64,000 nt of DNA from Urechis unicinctus (taxonomy: Eukaryota; Annelida; Polychaeta; Xenopneusta; Urechidae). This document shows positions 46,245 through 54,590 of the stretch, piece by piece. The number at the start of each line of letters is the position of its first letter. Within the stretch, counting starts at the first letter, position 1. The notes beneath the pieces were generated by a model. It made no database searches and was not told the DNA's origin. It saw only the letters and a program-made list of their open reading frames with translations. The position numbers were made by a program, and so were the translations under genes. Where the stretch lies: positions 4,155,311 to 4,219,310 of the forward strand of contig CM067349.1 in assembly GCA_034190875.2 (NCBI GenBank), read 5' to 3'.

Positions 46245-46325
46245 TATGTGTTTAACTCTGATATAGCATGTGCTTAACTCCGCTATAGCATGTGCTTAAC
46301 TCCGCTATAACAGGTGCTTACTAAG
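46238..46325. repeat. Four tandem copies of a 23-25 bp unit upstream of 46362
   Basis: The unit approximates TATAGCATGTGCTTAACTC and is repeated four times between the end of one gene and the start of the next. Each contains a TATA-like block. It may act in transcription of the downstream small genes. Confidence 0.85.
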
Positions 46326-46361
46326 AGCTATCAATTGGACAAATAAATTTAGTAAGTAAAC

Positions 46362-46739
46362 ATGGAAGAAACGAACACGAATCAAGGGGAGACAACACCG
46401 GTGGAGATAACGTCAGTGACAAAAAACGCTAAAAGCGTTGCGGCAGGACAAAAGGGTGTTGCAGCTCGAAAAGCCAATCAAAATAAGCTTCTGAGAGAGC
46501 TCCGAGAGGCTAAGGCAGCGCTTACAGATGGTAGAGATGAAGCTGTCGAGCCAATATCAACGAGCAAACCTATGGAAAGGTGGACGTGGTCAACATGGGC
46601 TGTGCCTTTGGTTGTCGGCGGTGTTGGCGTGTTGGCATTGTATTGCTACAGGCACCAGATGGTAGCCTCACACCCTAAACAGGTTGTGGTACAAAAGCCT
46701 CCAGACGCTCATTTAAAGGATCCGTTTTATATGGAATAA
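46362..46739 (+). CDS. Polinton small basic protein with one membrane segment
   Basis: 125 codons. KNAKSVAAGQKGVAARKANQ followed by a Lys/Arg/Glu helix, then a membrane segment (WAVPLVVGGVGVLALYCY) and a short polar tail. Small proteins with the 'K.VAAG.KGAAARKA' motif recur in Polintons; their role is unknown. It starts after the tandem repeat, with GTAAACATGG context at the start, and is followed one base later by the next ORF. Confidence 0.7.
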   Translation: MEETNTNQGETTPVEITSVTKNAKSVAAGQKGVAARKANQNKLLRELREAKAALTDGRDEAVEPISTSKPMERWTWSTWAVPLVVGGVGVLALYCYRHQMVASHPKQVVVQKPPDAHLKDPFYME

Positions 46740-46740
46740 G

Positions 46741-46980
46741 ATGACAACACCAATCACTGATGGAAAAATGCTCGTCAACGCTCTGTACCACGGTGTAGTT
46801 GTTTCCGGTATTTCAATAGGCTATGCCAAGCTTGCTAAGATGGCTCTGGGTGGTGGGGTGCCACGTCTTGATTTCACCACACGGGACCTGGCTATGGCTG
46901 TTGCCGATGTATCACTAGCTATGGCCACAAAGGATATGCTAATTAAACAAGGAATCTTACCAGTTGATATACTGAAGTAA
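46741..46980 (+). CDS. Polinton small hydrophobic protein
   Basis: 79 codons. It has two hydrophobic helices, the second within DLAMAVADVSLAMATKDMLI, ending KQGILPVDIL. I associate this compact protein with the small-gene cluster of Polintons; function unknown. Its stop codon overlaps the start of the next gene, so expression is likely coupled or from a shared transcript. Confidence 0.7.
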   Translation: MTTPITDGKMLVNALYHGVVVSGISIGYAKLAKMALGGGVPRLDFTTRDLAMAVADVSLAMATKDMLIKQGILPVDILK

Positions 46981-47402
46981 TGGCCACACTCGCGCTACTT
47001 GTTGGGGGTGCTCTTGTTAACGCCCTTGCATTCTCTGGGAGCAACTTTTTATTCTCTAAATTACGAGGCAGCCAAGTGGACGCGGAACGTAAACGCCATG
47101 ATATGGCAATCGAGCAGCTTCAATCTGCTCAGGCAGCATGGGCCAAGAAGAGAACTGAGCGCTTAGACTTCATCAATGAGCAACTGCGCCGCCAGGGCCA
47201 CGCCGAGCATACTTTTAAGGATGCGGACGAGGCTATGCGTGAGTACGCCTTAATTACGAATAAAACCGTCGACCCGCTGGGCTCTGAGCCGCAGCTTTCA
47301 GACTTCTACGAGCCCTCAGATGAACAGAGGGGGCGTGAGGTGGCATTCATTATACTGGGTATGGCTCTGACTGGGCTGGTTGCATACAGGCTTGCTAAGT
47401 AG
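46980..47402 (+). CDS. Polinton conserved protein with terminal membrane segments and central coiled coil
   Basis: 140 codons. An N-terminal hydrophobic helix (LALLVGGALVNALAFSGSNF) is followed by a charged helical region with ERKRHDMAIEQLQSAQAAW and RTERLDFINEQLRRQ. Then come PQLSDFYEPSDEQ and a C-terminal membrane helix (VAFIILGMALTGLVAY). It lies directly before the integrase in this element. Function unknown; a virion membrane protein is plausible. Confidence 0.75.
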   Translation: MATLALLVGGALVNALAFSGSNFLFSKLRGSQVDAERKRHDMAIEQLQSAQAAWAKKRTERLDFINEQLRRQGHAEHTFKDADEAMREYALITNKTVDPLGSEPQLSDFYEPSDEQRGREVAFIILGMALTGLVAYRLAK

Positions 47403-47432
47403 GTCATTTGGAGACTCGAACGTTTACTGTAT

Positions 47433-48381
47433 ATGGATCGTCGCATGCAAGAGATCTACTATAGTCCTAAGGGATACTGGAAAGGCATTACTGCTATCAA
47501 GAAGCTTGCGACAGAAGCGAGGCCAGGGGGTGGCTAAGAAAGCAAGCTATATGGCAAATCTACCTGCCAGTGCCAAAACACATTCCCAGGTTCACCAAGC
47601 CGATCTCTTATTTCTTCCTCATGACGTTGTGAAACGCAGGACTTACAAGTACGCCCTAACATTGGTTGATGTGGCCTCGCGCTACAAAGCGGCTGAACCA
47701 TTGACTACAAAAGAGGCTAAGGAGGTCGCAGGTGCACTTGAGAGGATATACAAACGAGGACCGCTGCATTGGCCTAAACTACTTCAGGTGGACCCCGGAC
47801 GGGAGTTTATGGGTGCAGCGAATCAGCTGTTAGTAAAACATGGAGTATCAGTCAGGCGTGGCCATGTGAATATCCATCGAGACCAGGGTATAGTGGAACG
47901 CTTTAACCGAACCCTTGCTGAACGACTCTTTGGTCACCAGTATGCCGTAGAGTTAAGGGATACTGGAAAACGATCGACTGAGTGGGTTTCTCGACTGCAG
48001 GCTGTAGTCTCTGCGATAAATAATGAGGTGACCCGCTTGACTGGAAAAAAACCTAAAGATGCTATAAAGGCAAAATGAGTTGCACAAAAGCCCTCTGCAG
48101 TCGTACCAGGGCGCCCTCTAGGGGTCAAAGAGCAAAAGCTTCCCTCTGATGTTGGCGTTCGCTACCTCTACCAGCCTGGTGAGGCAGAGCAAGACCACCG
48201 GCGGCGGGCCACTGACCCTGTGTGGTCACTCAATGTTTACCGGATTGGAAGCTCTGTCACTAAATCTGGTGAGCCTGTACTATACTATTTGTTGGATGGA
48301 CCTCTCCGTGGCTTTGTAAAGGAGGAGTTGCTTGTGGTGCCGCCCGATACCCAGTTACCGCCAGACGGTATTACCAATTAG
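47433..48381 (+). pseudogene. Polinton retrovirus-type (DDE) integrase, broken
   Basis: The catalytic core is clear: HQADLLFLP, QVDPGREF and GIVERFNRTL supply the two aspartates and the glutamate, with 34 residues between the last D and E. The N-terminus starts at ATG 47433 (MDRRMQEIYYSPKGYWKG) in one frame. It passes to another frame near 47515 and to a third near 47555 (QIYLPVPKHIPR), then returns for the core, so at least three indels are present. A TGA at 48076-48078 separates core from the C-terminal chromo/SH3-like part, which stays open to 48381. It is most simply a CGA-to-TGA change. The enzyme would insert element DNA into the genome; as assembled it cannot be made whole. Confidence 0.9.
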
Positions 48382-48407
48382 ACTAATAGATATCTATATA
48401 TATAACA

Positions 48408-48641
48408 ATGGTAGTATTTGACAATAAGTGCCCATGGATATTGCTCGGAAAGAAAGTCCCCTGTAACAGGCCCTGTACGCAAGAGCAAGAGTTTTGTAAC
48501 TTACACAGATATAAGATAAAACATGGTGTCATTAATCGTCTTTGTACGGGTTGTCAGAAGGCTATAAAAAATAATAAGGTAGGATTGTGCATGGATTGTG
48601 GGTTCGATAAAGTCAACCACAGTCGTCTTCGTCTTGCCTAA
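48408..48641 (+). CDS. Small Cys-rich zinc-binding protein of Polintons
   Basis: 77 codons. It has two zinc-binding-like clusters: CPWILLGKKVPCNRPC with FCNLH, and CTGCQKAI with CMDCG. Similar short proteins accompany Polinton and adintovirus genomes; a nucleic-acid-binding or transcription role is only inferred. A TATA-like CTATATATATAACA lies directly before the ATG. It is intact. Confidence 0.7.
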   Translation: MVVFDNKCPWILLGKKVPCNRPCTQEQEFCNLHRYKIKHGVINRLCTGCQKAIKNNKVGLCMDCGFDKVNHSRLRLA

Positions 48642-48892
48642 AAGATTGTTTCACAACGGCCTATAGCTGGGGACACGCCAGTCGGCGCCACTGAACGGGG
48701 ATTCCCCACTGTATAAAAATAGAAATCTTGTGGCGCTGTCAACAACATGGTTTGGCGGCTATGTGCGACGAAGCTTGGCACCTTGTCAGAGACGGGTGTT
48801 TACTGCATAGGTCAAAGTCCGCTCGCTGTATTGTTGTTGACTTTTGTGTATCAACGAATTCCCTTTTAGACTAATGGAACTGTATAGTAAAC
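48642..48892. promoter_or_regulatory. Upstream region of the polymerase gene
   Basis: It contains a TATA-like GTATAAAAATAG near 48711 and GC-rich sequence with a possible stem (GGGGACACGCC, then GGGGATTCCCC). A 40-codon hydrophobic frame at about 48747-48869 is possible but unsupported. The polymerase ATG at 48893 follows ATAGTAAACATGA, similar to the context at 46362. Confidence 0.35.
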
Positions 48893-51800
48893 ATGACTCA
48901 TAATCAGCGAGCACGTGAAGCCCAAAATGATTATGTTTCAATTCACGGTTTTAAGCCTCCTTATCCACACTCTAAGGTTGCACTCAAAGCACTCCAAGTG
49001 CGTAATGAATATGACCGTACATACAAGGAGATGTTTGCTAGATTAAAGGCTGGGGTGGCACGCATCCCTGTCCCCACTGCTGCCCCACGCAGACCAGTTC
49101 CTGCCCCACGCAGACCTGTCCCTGCCCCACGCATCTCCACAAACCAGTCCCCAGTCCCCACAGCGCGTCTTGCCTTCAAGAAGACTAAGTGGGCTGTTAA
49201 AAACTATTTGCGTGGATGGGTGATGAACGTTCCTGAGTCTCACCCCCTTAGCTCGGACCTTATGATGTTCTTTAAGGGCATGCGTCGGAAGATGCATAAA
49301 GTTTTGACTGGTGAGCTGGAAGAACTAGGTGGAATCAAGTGTCAGTTTGCCCTTAAGGTAAGACTCTCCAAGCACTCAGATGATGACAGTACTGAGTATT
49401 TTGAGCCTGTATTGCGTAATAAGCAGCAGGTGGTTCTCTCCCTAGAAGATATTAACGATGAGCTGGACCAGTGCAATGCTAATATCCAAGAGCGGTTGGA
49501 GAAGTGGACCAACCAAGGTTCTGGCTGGGAGTTTCAGGCGGTCACAACTCTGTGGATTGATATTGCCAACTACCAGCCATTGAAAGGTGGCTCCTACCTG
49601 AAACTGCCGAGAAAGCTGGCGGTAAAGAAGGCAATTAGAAACGTAAAAAACACAAACGACCCACACTGCGTTCTATATTCCATTGAAGCGGCTCTGCACC
49701 CGGTTGCCAAGAACCCGCAGCGACCATCGAAATATAACATTAAGCCGCTCTTAAGACTCTTAGAAGGAAAAGGCGTGGACTACCCAACACCTATCTCGCA
49801 GATTGAGAAGATAGAAAAACATGCTAAAGTAGGCGGCTTGAATGTCTTTGGCTGGGATGGAAAGGCCACCATCGTTCACCGTATCAGCAGACAGCCTGGT
49901 CCATGTATAAACCTCATGCTGATTGAGGAGGACGGTAGGTTTCATTACACGCAGATCGAAGACCTGAACCGCCTGCTGTATGACCAGAGTAAGTACGAGC
50001 ATTGCAAGTTCTTCTGTGAGCGATGCTTGCATGGATACACCACTGAGAAACTGCTCCTGGCGCACAAACCTGAGTGCATGGGTATCGGCAGACTGCTGTG
50101 CGAGTTGACATGCCTGAGGAAGGGAAGAACATATTATCCTTCCAGAACTGGCAGAAACAGCTTGCTGCCCCCTATCTTATCTATGCCGACTTTGAGGCGC
50201 TCACAGTGAAGCTTCCGGGACCTGCGCCTAATCCTGGTAAGAGCAACACGCAGAGAACACAGGAGCATGAGCCATGTGGTTACGGCTATGTGGTTGTCCG
50301 ATGTGATGGGCAGACAGAACCCCCTGTGGTTTATAGAGGAAGCAATGTTGTGCAGAAGTTCTTACAGGCTCTGCAGCAGGAGGAGCAAAAGATCAAAGCA
50401 GTTCTGTCCAAGCCTGTCCCTATGCGGATGACTCGGGAGGATAGAAGGGCACATAAGGCTGCAACTCACTGTCATGTGTGCAAGAAAAAACTGGGCTGTG
50501 ACTCTGTTCGCGATCACTGCCATATAACAGGCTTGTACAGAGGGCCAGCCCATAATGTGTGTAACCTGAAACTTCGGCTGAGTCCCAAGACAACACCCAT
50601 CCCTGTGGTGTTCCATAACCTGCGGGGCTACGACTCCCATCTCTTGATGCAGGGTATAAGCAAAGTGGAGGGCAATATCAACTGCATCCCAAATAACATG
50701 GCGAAGTATATCTCCCTGTCGGTCGGACAGTTGCGCTTCATTGACAGTGCACAGTTCTTCCTGGCCTCGCTCGACAAGCTTGTGTCTGCTAACAACCCAG
50801 ATGCCTTTGCTGTGACGGAGGAATACGAGCCAGACCAGATGAAGCGGCGCTTGCTGCTGCGTAAGGGAGTGTATCCCTATGAGTTCATGGATGGCTGGGA
50901 TAAGTTTGATGCTCCACTGCCGCCGATCCATGATTTCTACAGCAAGCTCTCTGAACAGGGTATATCTGCTGCAGACTATGAACACGCCCAGAAAGTCTGG
51001 AACGCGTTCGGTTGTAAAAACATGGGGGACTACCATGACCTTTACTTACGCACGGATGTACTGCTCCTGGCCGATGTGTTTGAAACATTCCGCAAAACCT
51101 GTCTTAAGCAATACGAGTTGGATCCGGCCCACTACTATACCAGCCCCGGTTTGTCGTGGGATGCGCTTCTTAAGAGCACAGGGGTGAAACTCGAGCTTCT
51201 CACCGATTATGACAAGCACCTGTTTATTGAGAAGGGGCTGCGCAGTGGGATAAGCATGGTATCACATCACCACGCTAAAGCGAACAACCCATACGTGGAG
51301 GGCTTTGAGCAGGATAAGCCAGAGAGCTATATCCAGTACCTCGATGCCAACAACCTGTATGGGTGGGCAATGAGCCAAGCCCTACCTACTTCGGGTATTG
51401 AGTGGGTGGAACGGCCTGAGAACCTAGAGATCCAGGACCATCCCGATGATGCTGAAACGGGGTACATACTTGAGGTTGACTTGGAGTATCCTGCTGCGCT
51501 TCATGACGATCACAACGATTACCCCCTAGCGCCGGAGCGGCTTCTTGTGCAAAATGAGTGGTTGTCAGACTACCAGAAAGATCTCCTAGGTGCATTGGGG
51601 AGCACCAGAAATGGAGTTGAAAAGCTGGTGCCCAACCTGCGGAACAAGGAGAAGTATGTGGTACACTACAGGAACCTCAAGCTATATCTGTCTTTGGGGT
51701 TGAGACTCACCAAGATTCATCGTGCGCTTGTCTTTGACCAGAGTCCATGGATGGAGCCTTACATAAGGATGAATACAGATCTGCGCAAGGCCGCCAACAG

Positions 51801-52601
51801 CGACTTTGAGAAGGATCTCTATAAACTTATGAATAACTCCGTCTTTGGTAAAACGATGGAGAATCTCCGGAGGCGAGTCAACGTTAAGATTGTGCGCTCA
51901 TCGGAAAAAGAAAAAATACGTTGGCTTGTGGCCAGCCCCGCCTATGCTCGACAAAAAGTGTTTGACGATGATTTAGCTGCCCTGCATATGCACAAGACTC
52001 GCTTAGTGCTGAACCGCCCGGTCTACATTGGCATGTGCATTCTGGACCTCTCCAAGCACTTGATGTATGACTTTTACTACAATACCATGAAGGCTAGATA
52101 TGACAGTAATATTAACCTGCTTTACACAGACACAGACTCGCTGCTGCTTGAGATCCGTACCACTGACGTCTATGCTGATATGAGGGAGGATGGGCATCTC
52201 TTTGACACTAGTAACTTTGACCCTTCTCATGCCCTACACAGTGACAAAACAAAATGGTTCTGGGTAAGATGAAGGATGAGTGCGCTGGCGTGCCCATCAA
52301 GGAGTACGTTGGTTTGCGCCCTACGATGTACTCTATCCTGATGTCTGATGAGGGCGAGATAAAAAGAGATAAGGGTGTGAAGAAGGTGGTGGTGAAGAAG
52401 CATCTACGACACGCTCAGTACGTGGAGTCACTGTTCGACCAGAAGCAGTTTCGCCACGGAATGAACATGCTCAGGAGTGACTGCCATAAAATATATGGGC
52501 TCCACGTTAACAAGGTGTCTCTCTCCCCCTTTGACTCAAAGCGGTGGATAGCTCCAGGTGGTGTAGACACTCTGGCCTATGGGCACGAGTCGATATGTTG
52601 A
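48893..52601 (+). pseudogene. Protein-primed family B DNA polymerase, two frameshifts
   Basis: About 1,230 codons, normal for Polintons. The N-terminal part (48893 to about 50088) has Pro-rich PRRPVPAP repeats and a Cys/His segment. The frame then changes near 50088. The second frame carries exonuclease motif I (YADFEA, 50182), an HNH-like zinc segment (CHVCKK, then RDHCHITG at 50508), exonuclease II (FHNLRGYDSH, 50611) and III (YHDLYLRTDVLLLADV, 51031). Polymerase motifs follow: A (DANNLYGWAM, 51343), B (KLMNNSVFGKT, 51823) and C (YTDTDSL, 52123). A second frame change near 52250 leads to the C-terminal part (VNKVSLSPFDSK). It would replicate the element from a protein primer. All catalytic residues are kept, so both breaks are recent or assembly errors. 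Confidence 0.93.
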
Positions 52602-52624
52602 ACATATGATGGCTGAGGTATATA

Positions 52625-52897
52625 ATGAGCACCGATGAACATATTGGGGTGGCCGAGCTGCAAGCAGATGTGGAACATATATGGGAGGAGAAGGTGGACC
52701 TTGAGAATGATGTGAGGGATTTGGAATCAAAGAATGAGGACCTTTTGGAGCGCGTGAGTCGTTTAGAAGAGCTTATTCCTCAGGGTCCTGGTGTAGAGGA
52801 GAAGGTGAGGGAATTGGAATCAAAGTATGAGGACCTTTTGGAGCGCGTGAGTCGTTTAGAAGAGCTTATTCCTAAGAGTCCAGTTGTAGATGGTTGA
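52625..52897 (+). CDS. Short coiled-coil protein with internal 31-residue repeat
   Basis: 90 codons between the polymerase end and the right terminal repeat. Heptad-like Leu/Val spacing runs through the whole protein. A 93-bp unit is duplicated in tandem (52712-52804 and following), each encoding EDLLERVSRLEELIP. The duplication is nearly identical at the DNA level and so recent. No known family. A TATA-like GGTATATAATG precedes the start. It may be a genuine accessory gene. Confidence 0.5.
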   Translation: MSTDEHIGVAELQADVEHIWEEKVDLENDVRDLESKNEDLLERVSRLEELIPQGPGVEEKVRELESKYEDLLERVSRLEELIPKSPVVDG

Positions 52898-52917
52898 CAT
52901 TGCTGTCGCCCTCTTTA

Positions 52918-53191
52918 GTGGGCCTATACCATAGGGGCTGGAAGGGCTGGGCTCATATGGTGGGGGGAAGGTGCGAGCGGTTCGCTGGCTCATGTGAGTC
53001 ACCCTGTGTGTTTTCTGGGTTGCACCATATGAGATAGGTGTGTCATAATCATATGAGATAGGTGTGACAGTACCGCTCGCACATGTGAGTCAGCCTGTGT
53101 GTGTGTGTGTTTTCTGGGTTGCACCATATGAGATAGGTGTGTCATAATCATATGAGACTGGTGTGCCAGAACCGCTACTCCCTATACTACT
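52918..53191 (-). repeat. Polinton right terminal inverted repeat
   Basis: Near-perfect inverted match to 40077-40350, with an expanded (GT)n run near 53096-53110. It ends CCTATACTACT. Confidence 0.95.
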
Positions 53192-54590
53192 CAGCCCACT
53201 ACGATACCAGTCCTTGAGTGGCATGGAATGCATTACTGAAGTGCACAGATGTTTTGCTTGAGTTTGGAACCGACTATGACAAGCACCTATTCATTGAGAA
53301 GGGTCTGCGCGGTGGGATAAGCATGGTATCGCACTGCCACGCTAAAGCCAATAACCCATACAAGGAGGGCTTCGACAAGGATGACCCAGCGAGCTACATC
53401 CAGTTCCTCAACGCAAACAACCCGTATGGCTGGGCGATGAGTCAGCCCCTACCCACTGGGGCGTTTGAGAGGGTGAACCAGCCAGCCAATCTGGAGATAC
53501 AAGACCATCCTGACGATGCCAATACCGGAAATATGATTGCAGTAGATCTGGAGATCCACGACGCGCAGATCAAGTATCTACCTGTACCAGAGTGAATGGC
53601 TGTGCAAACAAAAGGGTAGTCAGACTACCAGAAAAATCTCCTATGTACATTGGGGAGCACCGAGGAGGTCGGTAAGCTGGTACCGAATCTACGCAACAGA
53701 GAGAAGTATGTGATCTACTGCAGAAACCTCAAGTTTTGCCTATCCCTAGGAATGAAGCTGAGCAAGATACACCGTGCGCTATCATTCAACCAAAGCCCGT
53801 GGATGGAGCCCTACATTAGAATGATCATCAACCCACGCAAGTTGGCTACCAGTGACTTTAAGAATGACCTGTACAAACTGATAAACAACTCGGCAAGACA
53901 ATGGAGAATATCCGCAAAGGCAAACGAGGAGAGAATCCCCAGGTTAGTGGCCAGTCCTACATACGCAAGACACTCAGTATTTAACGATGATATTGCCGTC
54001 CTGCACATGCATAAGACCTGCAAAGTGCTTGACTGTCGGTGTATGTAGGTATGTGCATAATTGGCCTGTCCAAACACCTAATGTTCGACTATAACACCAT
54101 GAAGTTCACATATGGTGACAACCTCCGCCTGCTGTATACTAATACGGACTCGCTACAGATGGAGATCCGCACAGAGGACGTATACACTTATATGCAGGAG
54201 GATATCCGACTCTTTGACACGAGCAATTACTCGAAGAATCACACACTGCATGCCAACACCAAAAAGAAGGTCTTGGGCAAAATGAAAGACGAGTGTGCCA
54301 GAGTGCCGATCAAAGAGTATGTAGGCTTACGCCTTAAGATGTTCTCGGTCATGACGCCTGATACAGGCGAAATCAGAGAGGCAAAAGGGATGATGAAGGT
54401 TGTAGTGAAGAAGCACTTATGCCACTCACAATACACGGAGTCACTGTTCACACAGAAGCAGTTTCGCTATGGGATGAACATGCTACGTAGTGATGCTCAC
54501 AAGATATATGGGCTACACGTCAACAAGGTGTCACTCTCCCCCGTTTGACTCAAAGCACTGGATAGCCACAAACGGCGTAGACACCTTAGC
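53192..54590 (+). pseudogene. Polinton relic B: DNA polymerase B (right half)
   Basis: Polymerase sequence resumes just after the young element: AHYDTSP, then WNALLKCTDVLLE and DYDKHLFIEKGLRGGISMV. It continues in frames 53218-53595, 53650-54048 and 54039-54548 to VNKVSLSPV. Several stops interrupt it (near 53213, 53593 and 53618) and a frame change lies near 54040. Motif A is NANNPYGWAM and motif C YTNTDSL, so catalysis is lost. Compared with the intact gene, about 396 bp (50731-51126) are missing exactly where the young element now sits. The TAG at 53618-53620 is shared with relic A. Confidence 0.88.

Larger units (their letters stand above)
40077..53191 (+). mobile_element. Polinton/Maverick element, 13.1 kb, nearly complete
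   Basis: The element is bounded by about 274-bp terminal inverted repeats that begin AGTAGTATAGGG and end with the reverse complement. ACAGCC stands at 40071-40076 before the left end and CAGCC follows the right end at 53192-53196. This fits the 6-bp target duplication typical of Polintons with one base lost on the right. Gene content matches the group: capsid protein, packaging ATPase, integrase, protein-primed polymerase and several small proteins. Base composition is visibly richer in GC than the flanks. Integrase and polymerase frames are interrupted, so this copy is not autonomous as assembled. No adenain-like protease was recognised. Confidence 0.95.

Noticed and set aside
50362..51036. 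224-codon minus-strand ORF inside the polymerase
   Set aside because: Shadow frame opposite clear exonuclease motifs of the polymerase.
40077..53191. Element as a free virus contig contaminating the assembly
   Set aside because: Both ends are joined to the two halves of one interrupted polymerase relic, and a target-site duplication is visible.
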